A stretch of DNA of 64,000 nucleotides, from positions 930,001-994,000 of the forward strand of contig JAITYX010000064.1 in assembly GCA_021018815.1 (NCBI GenBank). Direction: 5' to 3'. Under the pieces are notes generated by a model. The model did no database searches. It had not been told where the DNA came from and saw nothing but the letters and a program-made list of their open reading frames with translations. This stretch comes from Talinum fruticosum (lineage: Eukaryota > Streptophyta > Magnoliopsida > Caryophyllales > Talinaceae). Below are positions 23,828-35,187 of this stretch, piece by piece. The position numbers and the translations under genes are program-made. Position 1 is the stretch's first letter. Every line of letters begins with the position of its first letter.

Positions 23828-25379
23828 TGAAGACTCGTGACACCACACAACACTTTCGAATTGTATGAATGGAATCGGGTATAACAATTTCTTATTTATA
23901 GAGTTTTGATTCCAAGGCATTCTCCGAATCTTAGAAACTTTTCTAAGTGATATGGTATCTTATCTAAGTGATACAGACATTTACTTCATGTATTTCTTGC
24001 TTATTCTTGAATGACTCGGAAAACGGATTTGAGTGTCTCATTTAGTTCCGAGTCCCTCATTGCTTAGATTTATCGTATATCGATTAGACTAATTTTCCGC
24101 TCGGATCCGACTTCATGATATTTGTTCTATCTTGCTGAAGTCGGTGCTTCTAGTCCGAATCATGTTTAGTCTATATCAAGTTATTTCACTCGATATTCTT
24201 TACGTTACTTGATACCTCGCTTAGACTAACTCGGATGGAATTTTGAGTTATATGAATATTAGACTCAGAAAATTCCATTCTCTTTTCGACTCGGATAATT
24301 ACCAACTTAATTATCTTAATTATTTTATTATTCGTGTCTAATCTTGGACCAAAGTATTTTATACTTTGAGAACCAAAATTGATTTACTTTTGTAGGTTAT
24401 TCAAACGAGTAACCAACTTCAAAACGTCAAATCACCAGCAGACATGACTTTTCATCTTCTCTATGTCGGTTCCAGAAGATTGTGTCGGGGTTGTCGGCTT
24501 CCATATCTGGAAAACTGGAACGCCAAGCTTAACGGTGGTTTCCACCTTATCCTTCAAGACACCGCCAATGGTTTTGGGACTTCCAAGAGAGTTAAACCGT
24601 TGTCCAACGTTCATATCACAACGGATACTTTCCGAGCGACTCGTAAAGCTTTTGTCAACGGTCACAAAGGACTCTCGGACAGTCGTTGAAGATAACAGCT
24701 ACTCGCCTGTTTATCTATAAATAGAAGCCAACTAACAAGACTTGAAGATTGCCGAACCTATTGTTAATACACGAACTTGAGCAAAGTCATTGTATTTATT
24801 CTCAATCTTCTACTTACAACTCCCACCTCGTATTTCATTACTTTCGAGTTGTAAGGTCTTGTACTTAGTTACAAACACTTTCATACTTTCTCTGTAAGGT
24901 CCCTTGACTAAGCTGTAAAGGTTAACTCAGCTTAGTTGTCCCTAGCTGTAAGGGTTGTCTCAGCTAGGAAGTACTAGATCGGATAAGGGAATTTCGAGTC
25001 TAGGAAAACTTGTAAAGAGTTGTCTAAGGGAGCAACTCGAGTTCGGTCGTTCACGGTATTTTGTGGACTCAAAATAGTGGATTTGACTTCGTGCTTGGAT
25101 TAGCACGGTCCGTGGTTTTCTGCCCTGGGAGGGTTTCCACGTAATCTTTAAGTGTTTACTTTTTGAGTTCATTCCGGACTCGGACTGTCTCAACGCCTTT
25201 GTTTACTTTGCCACTTTACTCTAAGCAGCTTTTCCGAGTCTATACTTTTCTAACTCGATTTTGACTCGGAATCCATTTCCGTATCTTATTTGGCAAAAGA
25301 GGTTCAACTTCTACGAAAATCCTCCATCACCCTATTCACCCCCTCTAGGGTGACTCGGACTCTCCCGAGCAAACCTTCA
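23828..25379 (+). repeat. 5' LTR of Copia element
   Basis: Runs from TGAAGACTCG to AAACCTTCA and aligns with 32943-34526. A TATAAATA box at 24716-24723 lies before the probable RNA start. Small ORFs within it recur in the other LTR and are not genes. Confidence 0.93.
24716..24723 (+). promoter_or_regulatory. TATA box of 5' LTR
   Basis: TATAAATA followed by GAAGCC, conserved at 33860-33867 in the 3' LTR and in inverted form in the solo LTR at 22222-22229. Confidence 0.7.
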
Positions 25380-25393
25380 ATTAGTATCGAGCC
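25380..25393 (+). promoter_or_regulatory. Primer-binding site, degenerate
   Basis: The sequence after the 5' LTR, ATTAGTATCGAGCC, resembles the initiator-tRNA-Met complementary site TGGTATCAGAGC of plant Copia elements, with several changes. Confidence 0.65.
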
Positions 25394-25438
25394 TAGCCTT
25401 TTAGAAAGGATCTAACGATCCAAAGGTCTAAAGATCAA

Positions 25439-27230
25439 ATGGCTCGTAACACCGGAGAGTTCGATGAAGGAAGATCTTCCAACAGACCACCAAAATTCAA
25501 AGGATCAAACTTCGGACACTTGGAAGAAACTCATGGAATGTTTCCTCATGGATCATGATGAAGATGTATGGGAAATCATACAACAAGGAAACTACATTCC
25601 AATGAAGACAGAAGAATTCGGAATCATTCCCAAGACAAAGGCTGAATTTACTCCTGGCGAAGCGAGAAGTTCAGGAAGAACTTCAAGGCTATGAAGATTC
25701 CGATGTGCGCCATTAGCTCGAAGAATACAATCGGGTGTCTGCTCGCAACTCAGCAAAAGAAGTGTGAGACACACTTGTCAACACTTATGAAGGCACTAGC
25801 CAAGTCGGATAAGCGAAGATCAGCCAGTTATCTTCATAAATACGAGCTATTTAAGATGGAGCCGTAAGAAAACATCACTCGGATGTTCATTCGATTTACT
25901 CGAGATTACCAACAATCTCAAATCACTGGGTAAGAAGATTTCCCATGAGGAAATGTGCGGAAAGATACTCGAAGCCTACCCAAGAGAAGATGGGATCCCA
26001 AGCTGATCGCTATAGAGGAAGCTCGGAACCTCTCACTCTTAAAGCCGGACGAGCTCATCGGAAAGCTTCTCACACACGAAATCCACCTAGCGAGAGGAGG
26101 ATGCCGAGGGCGTACCAAAAGGAACATAGCACCGAAAGCCTCGGAATTCAAAGAAGCAAATCCGAGCTCCTCCGACTCGAAGAGGATCCCATGGCAATCA
26201 TTGCAAGAGGCTTCAAGAGAATAATGAAGCACAAACGATAGGATAAAAGACCAAAAGAAGATTTCTACAAGAAAGATAAGAAGGACAGAAAGGCTAAATA
26301 TTCTTCCCCTTCAAAGATATCTTTGTCTAAGAATTCTGGATGTTTTGAGTATGGCAAGCAAAGACCACATAGTCAAAGACTGTCCGAAAAGAAAAAGGGA
26401 CAGAAAGAAGAAGAAGGCTATGATGGCAACATGGAGCGATGAGGACTCATCGGAAGACGACGAGGACTCGGACGACTCGAAATGTCCGATGGCAATTTCC
26501 GACTCGGAAGCCGAAAGGAGTCGACTCGGACTCGAACAATGAGGAAACTAATCCTCAAGAGGTAATTGATTACTTTCTAAAATTTTCCAAAGTTGATTTA
26601 GCTAAATACATTTTTACTTTGGAAGAAAAGTCAAATTCGATTCTTCTCAGTTCAAAGAACAACTTGAGTCAATTTCTTCGAGAGCACTTCTTTGAAAAAT
26701 GAATTGGAAAAACCGAGACTCACACTCAGAGAACTCAAGACTAGTGCTCAATTTAATGAGACCGAGTCCGAGTTACTCAGAAAGAAAATGAGCAACTAAA
26801 GCGTAAACTCATTGAGTCTCAAGATCCGGTTTTAAAGTTTACTCAAGGTTAGAAGAACCTTGACATGCTCTTAGGATCTCAATGTGTCTCATTCAGAAAA
26901 GAAGGTCTTGGTTTCAACAAAGAGGAGGAATCAAATTCCTACTTAGAACTATTTAAAAGGATTCCTGAACTGTGAAGTTCGAGAAAGCTGAGCATGGTCC
27001 CATTCACAAAAATGAAGGGAGGACTAAGCCCGTAACTCGTTTACAAAAAGAAACCATTTTCTCCTGTTTCAAAAGGAAAGGTTTTCAAAAAGAAAGAGAC
27101 ACGAGACTCGAGAATCGGACAAAACCCAAAGTCATTCAAATCTGGGTTCCGAAAACCTTCTTCCTCATAAAAGAACCACAAGTAAAGGTTGTTACTCGGG
27201 TTTGTTAGAGGAAGTGAGAAGGGTTAGATT
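25439..27230 (+). pseudogene. Copia gag, decayed
   Basis: This region would encode the capsid/nucleocapsid polyprotein. From the ATG at 25439 the reading frame shows MARNTGEFDEGR and PPKFKGSNF, then shifts. Another frame at 25500-25690 carries DVWEIIQQGNYIP, a common gag block. Around 26335-26400 is the zinc-knuckle region, where the second cysteine position reads tyrosine and a frameshift separates its halves (GKQRP in one frame, DHIVKDCPKRKR in the other). Acidic and coiled-coil-like sequence follows to about 26950. There are several stops, so no functional capsid is expected. Confidence 0.75.
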
Positions 27231-27239
27231 CTCCCCGTT

Positions 27240-30200
27240 TTGCGAGTCACTTAGAAGAGATCAAAAGGACATCGGTACCTTGACAAGTGGATGTTCACGC
27301 CACATGTCGGGAGATGCGGGACTCTTTTCTGAGTTGGAAAAACATAAAGGAGGAAAGGTCACATTTGGAGATGATAGCAAAGGCAAGATTGGAAAAGGAA
27401 GCAATCCGGTCAATCCAGTCTACCTTGTCAAAGGATTAAAGTACAATCCGCTCAACATCTCTCAATCGTGCGATAAAGGTCAGGAGGTAAGATTCACTCG
27501 GACCAACTGCTACATTTCCGATGTTACCACCCAGGAGATCAAACTTTCAGGTAAAAGATCAGGTAACACCTACATCATTCCTCTTTCGACCCGAGTCGAA
27601 TTTATCGTGCTTAAAAGCATCTCTTCACGATGACTCATGGACATGGCATCATAGATTAGGCCATATTAGCATGCATACTATCAAAAAATTGGCATCTCAT
27701 GGTCCGGTTAGGGGTTTACCTAACTGTGTTTTGAGAAGGATAAAGTTTGTGAAACATGCACCGAGAGGGAAACAAGTCAGATCTTCATTCAAATCTCTGA
27801 AGACAGTTTCCACATCCAAAGTGCTTAAGCTATTGCATATGGATTTATGTGGTGAAATTCCTGTTAAGAGCCTCGGAGGTAAATCATATATATTTGTTAT
27901 TATTGATGATTATTCTCGATTTGCCCGGGTGTGTTTTCTTAAGCACAAAAATGAAGCGTTCAAGGAGTTTAGCAAGCTCGTAGAAAAATCCAAGTTGAGT
28001 CTCGGACTCGGATCCGAGAGAATTCGAACCGACCATGGAAGGGAGTTCGACTACTCGGAATTCTCAGAGTTTTTGTGACAAAAATGGCATCTCTCACAAC
28101 TTCTCAGCACCAAGAACTCCTCAACAAAATGGAGTAGTAGAGAGAAAGAACAGAACCCTTGAAGAAATAGCAAGGACGATGATGATTGAGCACAACTTAC
28201 CTTACTATTTCTGGGCCGAGGCAATCAACACAGACCAACTATACTTTGAATAGATGCCTCATCGGACCCATATTGAAGAAAACACCTTATGAGCTCTACA
28301 AGGGGAAGAAACCAAATATTTCCTACTTTCGACCATTTGGATGCAAGTGCTTCGTTCATAACAATGGTACGGATCACTCGACCAAGTTTGATGCTCTGGT
28401 CGGATGAAGGTATTTTTCCGGGTTATTCGTTTCACAGCAAAGCTTATCGCATTTTCAATAAGAGAACTAACAAAGTGGAAGAAAGCATCCACGTTGTATT
28501 TGATGAGCTTGAACAGGAAAAACCAAGCGAGTCTTCGCATTCCGAATTGAAACTCAGCAGAGATGATGATGAAACCGAGATCACAAAGACTCAAACTCAA
28601 GCGGCTCGTAATGAAGTCACTCAGATCGAAGTAACTCGGAATGAGACAACTCAAGAGCCTCGCTCGAACGAACAAGCTAACGAAGAAGATCACTCGGAAC
28701 AAGCTTCGAAGATCGGGTAGCTCGACCCACAAATCTCGTAAATCGAGAACCGGTAAAGCGTTCAAGTTTACTTCTAGTCATCCACTAGAAAATATAATTT
28801 CGATATCAACAAGTGGGGTAAGAACTCATTCCTCTTTTCAAAATCTATGTGCATTCACTGCATTCATTTCATTAACCGAACCCGAAATGCACTAGAGGCC
28901 CTTAATGAACCTGAATGAGTAGAGGCCATGCAAGAGGAACTCAATCAATTCCGGACTCTAACCAACCGACCTTCGACCACCCAGTTATAGGAACCAAATG
29001 GATTTTCAAAAATAAATTGGATGAGGGTGGAGTGGTAGTCGAAATAAGGCTAGACTTGTAGCTCAGGGTTACAATCAAGAAGAAGGAATTGATTGTGGGG
29101 AACATTTGCACTCGTTGCCGTAATCGAAGCTATTAGAATCCTGTTGGCATTTGCATCCAAAGCATGCATATTAAATTATGTCAAATGGATGTGAAGTGTG
29201 CCATTCTCAATGGTTTTATTGAAGAGGAAGTCTATGTCGAGCAGCCTTCCTGGTTTTGAAAACTCGGAATTTCCAAATCATGTTTTCAAACTTCAAAAGG
29301 CACTCTATGGTCTTAAACAAGCCCCTCGAGCTTGGTATGAAAGACCGAGTAGCTTCTTGGTTCAAAATGATTTTAAAAAGGTCGGATCGACCAGACGCTC
29401 TTTATAAAAACCAAGGGGAAAGATTTCCTTATTGTTCAAATTTATGTGGATGATATTATCTTCGGTGCTACTAATGAATATCTCGTGCCGAGAATTTTCC
29501 GAGTTGATGAGTCAGGAATTCCAAATGAGTATGATGGGAGAACTCAATTTCTTCCTTGGTTTACAAATCAAACAAGACAAAGATGGGATCTACGTCCACC
29601 AATCCAAGTACACCAAGAAACCGCTGAAGAAATACAAATTTCAAGATGCAAAGCACGCATCTACACCCATGAGCAGCAGATGATAAAACTTGATTCAGAC
29701 GGAAAAGAGAATATTTAGATATCTTGCAGTGTACTCGGAACTTAGGTCTATGGTATTCTAGAGACTCGGAACCGACTCTCACCTGGATACTCGAGACGCG
29801 GACTACGCTGGATACAAAGTTGATCGAAAGAGCACTTCCGGAGCTTGCCAATTTCGGGTCAATCCCTAATATCTTGGCACTCAAAGAAGCAGAACTCAGT
29901 AGCTCTATTAACTGCCGAAGCTGAGTATATTGCAGCTGGAGCATGTTGCGCTCGGATTCTATGGATAAAGCAACACTTGAGGGATCTCGGACTTTCTTTC
30001 AAATCAGCTCCAATCAAGTTTGACAATCGAGTGCAATCAGCATCACTAAGAATCCAGATCCAAGACTCCAAGACGAAGCATATCGAGGTCGGATATCACT
30101 TCTTACGAGACCATTCTGAAAAAGGTGATATTGAACTTGAGTTCATTCCTACTAATCTTCAATTAGCTGATATCTTTACTAAGCCTCTTGGTGAAGATCA

Positions 30201-30243
30201 ATTTTGTTTTATTCGGAATGAGCTTGGTATGTTAAATGCATAA
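27240..30243 (+). pseudogene. Copia pol (PR-IN-RT-RNaseH), decayed
   Basis: The protease motif at about 27282 is LTSGCSRHM, where the catalytic DSG aspartate is replaced by threonine. The pre-integrase zinc region at about 27641 is WHHRLGHIS. The integrase core spans about 27820-28240, with LLHMDLCGE, IDDYSRFARV, RTDHGREF and, in another frame, PQQNGVVERKNRTLEE, so the D,D,E residues are present but not in one frame. Reverse transcriptase pieces at 29183-29260 and 29280-29480 include FKLQKALYGLKQAPRAWYE and YVDDIIFGAT. RNaseH at 29860-30243 has LLTAEAEYIAAG, TKHIEVGYHFLRD and LADIFTKPL. Stops and frameshifts separate most of these. The protein starts and ends at the positions usual for Copia. 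Confidence 0.9.
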
Positions 30244-30652
30244 TCGTGTGATATTTCTTGTGATAATCTCATTGCATGATTATATGTTATGTGTTTTCAA
30301 ATTATTAATAACCATTAGCTCAGTTGATTCAGTGATACTGGGTTAGTAGTTATTTCTTATTTCGAGTCACTCGGAACCCATTCCGAGTCACACTCGGACG
30401 TAGAGAAACTTTTTGGACTTCAAATTTTCTGAAATTATCTCTAGAATAGTGGAGAGTTTCGGACTATTTTTTCAAAATCTTTTTCTCTCTCTCTCTCTCA
30501 AGCGCCGTGATCGGACAATAGCCATGGATCTCTAACTGCTAGAATCTTAACCATTGAGAAGAAAACCGTCACACCGGTCTACGATGACCGATGGACAAGC
30601 CGAGTCGAATGGAGTTATACTTAACGGATAGTTGACGGGCGTGTATTTCTTC

Positions 30653-30660
30653 TATAAATA
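30653..30660 (+). promoter_or_regulatory. Internal TATA-like box before the extra ORF
   Basis: TATAAATA followed by GCGCC lies about 240 bases before the first ATG of the extra ORF and after the RNaseH stop. It is the same octamer as in the LTR promoter. A pyrimidine-rich stretch follows at 30670-30720. A separate promoter is an inference. Confidence 0.45.
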
Positions 30661-30899
30661 GCGCCTATTCATCTTCATCTCGATACTCTACATTTCTCTC
30701 TCTTTCAAACGAAACTTTTCGCGGAAGATTTCTACGAACACATTGATCTTTGAACTTCTTCAAGCGACGTAAAGGCCATCTCAAGTAAGTTCGATCTGCT
30801 CTCATCTCTTTCTTCTACTCCTTTTTCCTTTGGCTCTCATCGTCCTACTCTTTCTTCTTCCTTTCTTCAAAAGTCTCATCTTTCCTTCCTCTTCTCAAA

Positions 30900-32232
30900 A
30901 TGCCTAAAAGAGGTAACCACCCCGACTTTCAGGTCTCCTCCTCCTCCAAAAAGCCTCGCACCAAAAATCCGGAAAGTTCTACCCCTCCAAACCCATAGTC
31001 ACCCAAGCATCTCGCGACTGGACGACAAGTTCTTTCCTACAACCAAATTTTCTTGGTTGTCTCACATTCAAACCACTCGGGGCATACAACTTTCGTGCTT
31101 CAGCGAGTTCATCTATCCCGAACTCGTTTCGAGTTCTACACTCACCTTACTTCCTCCGAAAATGTTCTAACCTCCGGGGTTCGTAACATTACTCGTTCGA
31201 ATAAACAGCTTCTCTCCTCCAGCGCTTGTTCAAGGTTTCCTGTCTCTTCTTGAACAGCAACCCCATTCCTTTCACTGAAGTCGCCGACGACTTCTTTGAA
31301 AAATACGCTAAAGAGTTTCCTGAGTCACGGAAAAACTTTTCAATGACTCGCTTGAAGTCAAAACCACGCCTTCGTGCTTTCTGCTGATGAGAACCTTTTT
31401 CTCTCGAGCATTCCAGCAAGGAGAACCCCAACTCCAAGCATTTGAAAGCTCTTTTTGACATTCTTGAGGGCTACGAAGTAGACCTCTTCCCCTCCATAAT
31501 TGAGCAGATGGCAGCTGTGCCAGCTCAACTCCAAACCAAGAAGAACACCTCTCTTCCCTTCGGTGCTCTTTTCACCCTTATCTTCAAACAATTCCAAGTT
31601 CCTCTCCCCTCGGACCCCAACACTATGTCCGAGGCTGCCGTTATTGTCGGCAAAAAGGAACTCCGAGGGTACGGATACCAGGAAACTCAACCTGGTGTCT
31701 ACGTGCACAACTCGAGTTGAGGCCTCCCTCTCCGCCTCGGACACGTAAAGCCCCTCCTCTCTCTCTCTCCCTCGCTCCACGTGTTGGTGCCTCCACCTCA
31801 GGTGCCTCCAAATCTCTCTCTGCTATTTTGTCCCCCATTTTTATGGACAAAATCAACTCCGTGTCCTCCGATTTCGGGGACATGCTCCGGTCATTTAAAT
31901 CTGTTCTTCAAAATTTGATCATCAACCAAAAGACCAGCCAATCCCAAATCCAAAAGTAGCAGAATTTGGTTCTTGAAATAAGGGAACTGGTGAAGGAGCA
32001 GAAGGAGCTGGTCGAGCTCCTCGGAGAGAGAAAGTCTAAGGCGGTTCAGGACCGTGGTGACTCAAACGCATCCGAAGCATCTTCGAGCCTGAGTCCGACC
32101 TCCTCCGACAGCGGGGAAGAAGAAGAAGAAGCTGCAGATGCAGAAGCGCGGACGCCGAGGAGCTCGCGGCTTAGGCGGGTCCATCTCGGGCAAGAGGAGG
32201 AACACAAGGAAGAAGCAGCGGGAACCGGCTGA
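30900..32232 (+). pseudogene. Extra ORF region in the env-like position of the Copia element
   Basis: The start at 30900 reads MPKRGNHPDF and SSSKKPRTKN and stops after 33 codons. Protein-like sequence continues in shifting frames. It includes HSNHSGHTTF near 31064, then ADDFFEKYAKEFPESRKNFS near 31280. A 92-residue stretch from 31442 has ALFDILEGYEVDLFPSII, and a segment from 31843 has DKINSVSSDFGDML. A second frame from 31966 has EIRELVKEQKELVELL, likely a coiled coil, and then an acidic/basic tail. The position and the globular-then-coiled-coil layout fit the additional ORF of SIRE-type elements, often called env-like. I see no signal peptide or clear membrane segment. Its function is unknown; it is broken here. 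Confidence 0.6.
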
Positions 32233-32929
32233 GGGTCGATTGCTCCACAAGCTCAAATAGCGATACTCGGCTCGAGACGGTAGTCCGGGTGGGTCGAAGA
32301 TCTAGCTACACCAGCGAGTCGGCCGGAGCAGCCCCTCCCACTTCGAGGTCCATAGGGAGGAACCCCTAGATCCACTCATTCCGGGTCGAGTCATTCGAGC
32401 CGAGCCCTTGACGGCAATCCCGGTTCTCCCTCCGCCGCGCTCAAGCACATCGTCAAGATCCTACCAACGCCGGCGTACCTCCAACCCCTCCGCTTCCACT
32501 CGAAATCCCCCTCTCCATCGTAGGCGCCATGCACCGAGTCACAATTCCTCGGTCCGCGATTCTTCTTCGTTCAGCGAGATTTCTATATTTTTGTCCGGAC
32601 ATCAAATCCGTACTATCTTTTCTTTTTCTCTTCCCTTTTTTTGTTGTTTTTGCTTGAAAGGCAAGGGGAGAAGAAACTTAGAAACATTTGTTGTCTTGTT
32701 TAGGGGAGCCTTCCCTCTCTATTTGTGTAGTTTTTCGAATTTCAATGAATTAATGCTTTCTCTTCAAATTCTATCTGTGTTTACAGCACCAATTCCGAGC
32801 TAACATTATTTCGTTATTAAAGCATACTTCATTTTACGCTCCGATACATTAAGCTTGCCGTACTCATCCGACTTCTTGTGTAATTATCCAAAAGAAAAGT
32901 TTCTGTCTAAGTATGGAATGCCTTTCATC

Positions 32930-32942
32930 AAAAAGGGGAGAT
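32930..32942 (+). promoter_or_regulatory. Polypurine tract
   Basis: AAAAAGGGGAGA directly before the TG of the 3' LTR, the usual plus-strand priming site of LTR retrotransposons. Confidence 0.85.
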
Positions 32943-34526
32943 TGAAGACTCGGACGCCACACAACACTTTCCGAGTTGTATGAATGGAATCAGGTATAAC
33001 AATTTCTTACTTATAGAGTTTTGATTCCAAGGCATTCTCTCGAATCTTAGAAACTTTTCTAAGTGATATGGTATCTTATCTAAGTGATACAGACATTTAC
33101 TTCATGTATTTCTTGCTTATTCTTGAATGACTCGTAAAACAGATTTGAGTGTCTCATTCGGTTCTAAGTCCCTCATTGCTTAGATTTATCGCATACCGAT
33201 TAGACTAATTTTCCGCTCGGATCCGACTTCATGATATTTGTTCTATCTTGCTTGAAGTTCATGCTTCTAGTCTGAATCATGTTTAGTCTATATCAAGTTA
33301 TTTCACTCGATATTCTTTACGTTACTTGATACCTCGCTTAGACTAACTCGGATGGAATTTTGAGTTATATGGATATTAGACTCGTAAAATTTCATTCTCT
33401 TTCCGACTCGGATAATTACCAACTTAATTATCTTAATTATTTTATTATCTCGTGTCTAATCTTGGACCAAAGTATTTTATACTTTGAGAACCAAAATTGA
33501 TTTACTTTTGCAGGTTATTCAAATGAGGATACACTTTTCAAACTACAAAAGTAACCTGGCTTCAAAACGTCAAATCACCGAGCAGATATGGCTTTTCATC
33601 TTCTCTATGTCGGTTCCAGAAGATTGTGTCGGGGTTGTCTGTTTCCATATCCGGAAAACTGGAACGCCAAGCTTAATGGTGGTTTCCACCTTATCCTTCA
33701 AGACACCGCCAATGGTTTTGGGACTTCCAAGAGAGTTAAACCGTTGTCCAACGTTCATATCACAACGGATACTTTCCGAGCGACTCGTAAAGCTTTTGTC
33801 AACGGTCACAAAGGACTCTCGGACAGCTGTTGAAGATAACGGCTACTCGCCTATTTATCTATAAATAGAAGCCAACTAACAAGACTTGAAGATTGCCGAA
33901 CCTATTGTTAATACACGAACTTGAGCAAAGTCATTGTATTTATTCTCAATCTTCTACTTACAACTCTCACCCCGTATTTCATTACTTTCGAGTTGTAAGG
34001 TCTTGTACTTAGTTACAAACACTTTCATACTTTCTCTGTAAGGTCCCTTAACTAAGTTGTAAAGGTTAACTCAGCTTAGTTGTCCCTAACTGTAAGGGTT
34101 GTCTCAGCTAGGAAGTACTAGATCATATAAGGGAATTTCGAGTCTAGGAAAACTTGTAAAGAGTTGTCTAAGGAAGCAACTCGAGTTCGATCAGTTCACG
34201 GTATTTTGTGGACTCAAAATAGTGGATTTGACTTTGTGCTTGGATTAGCACGGTCCGTGGTTTTCTACCCCAGGAGGGTTTCCACGTAATCTTTAAGTGT
34301 TTACTTTCCGAGTTCATTCCGGACTCGGACTGTCTCAACGCCTTTGTTTACTTTGCCACTTTACTCTAAGCAGACTTTTCCGAGTCTATACTTTTCTAAC
34401 TCGATTTTGACTTAGAATCCATTTACGTATCTTATTTGGCAAAAGAGGTTGAACTTCTATGAAAATCTTCCATCACCCTATTCACCCCCTCTAGGGTGAC
34501 TCGGACTCTCCTCGAGCAAACCGTCA
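32943..34526 (+). repeat. 3' LTR of Copia element
   Basis: Runs from TGAAGACTCGG to AAACCGTCA. It has a block around 33524-33555 that is mostly absent in the 5' LTR. Its TATA box is at 33860-33867. Confidence 0.93.
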
Positions 34527-34531
34527 TTGGA

Positions 34532-35019
34532 TGCCCTACAATTTGCAAGGGAAGGGTGTGGTAGAGGTTTCGGGCATTCATATTCCCCAAATATCTCGCT
34601 CGACTTCAAACTGGACAAATTTCAGCACCAGCAGCTGGAAGGAGAAATTGAGCAATTGCCACATTTTTGTCTCTCCCGATGATACTACTCCGAGATCGAC
34701 AAGTTCGGCCGACGGCGAACCCACGTCTACTCCGGATACACGGGCCCTCCCACTTCAACACCCAACCTCTCCTCCTCCTTCACCGGCGGCAAGAGACTGG
34801 TAGGGGCTGGGGAAGGTTGAGATAACGAGCTCTGAAATAATGGGCCGGAAATAATGGGCGGCCGGTAATAATGGTGTTGTCCATGGGAGAGCGATGATCT
34901 TGATGAATTCGGTTGGAAATAATGGTGCTCGTCCATGGGAGAGACATGTTCTTGATGAATTCTTATCATATACTATTTTTTAGGGAGGGAAGTAAGTAAA
35001 TACTACCAAACACTAATAC
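34532..35019. other. Interior of the TIR element, GC-richer, possible captured sequence
   Basis: Up to about 34810 the sequence is richer in GC than its surroundings and has an ORF (34531-34803) with no recognised family. An imperfect tandem duplication follows at about 34868-34965: two units of roughly 50 bases sharing AATAATGGTG, GTCCATGGGAGAG and CTTGATGAATTC. The origin of the GC-rich part is unknown; capture of a host exon is one possibility. Confidence 0.4.
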
Positions 35020-35187
35020 AAATAATTATCTTAATTAAAATTTTAAATAATTATTTAATTTTTAAAATTTATTTTATTATATTAATTAAAAATAAAAATG
35101 AACGGTTGAGATTATTGTGATACACATGTACAGTGTAGATTAATTTAATTTACGATGATTGTCATATAGTGACAGATCGTTATAAGT

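Larger units (their letters stand above)
23828..34526 (+). mobile_element. Full-length Ty1/Copia retrotransposon (SIRE/Maximus-like), inactive
   Basis: 10,699-bp element with LTRs at 23828-25379 and 32943-34526 and an identical 5-bp duplication TTGGA at 23823-23827 and 34527-34531. A primer-binding site lies at 25380 and a polypurine tract at 32930. The domain order PR-IN-RT-RNaseH in the internal region is diagnostic for Copia. The long LTRs, and an extra 2.7 kb after RNaseH with a separate ORF region, match the SIRE/Maximus lineage. Many stops and frameshifts in gag, pol and the extra ORF show it cannot move by itself. LTR differences, including a net 32-bp length difference, indicate it is not recent. 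Confidence 0.93.
23581..35187. mobile_element. DNA element with about 180-bp inverted termini, hosting the Copia insertion
   Basis: The left terminus (about 23581-23760) and right terminus (about 35020-35187) are inverted copies. Both begin ACTTATAACGA, then have TATATGACA, GTACATGTGTATCACAATAAT and CAACCGTTCATT. Without the nested Copia element the unit would be about 0.9 kb. Flanking duplications are not clear. Between the termini, outside Copia, are 23761-23827 and 34532-35019, which join at TTGGA into one sequence. The superfamily is unresolved; long termini would fit a Mutator-like element. Confidence 0.7.

Noticed and set aside
24432..24720. Overlapping ORFs of 77-85 residues
   Set aside because: They lie inside the Copia LTR, recur at 33484-33864, and occur on both strands without a known domain.
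25918..26241. ORFs of about 100 residues on both strands
   Set aside because: They are shadow frames in the broken Copia gag region.
31358..31780. 140-residue minus-strand ORF
   Set aside because: It is antisense to the extra-ORF region of the Copia element and shows no known motif.
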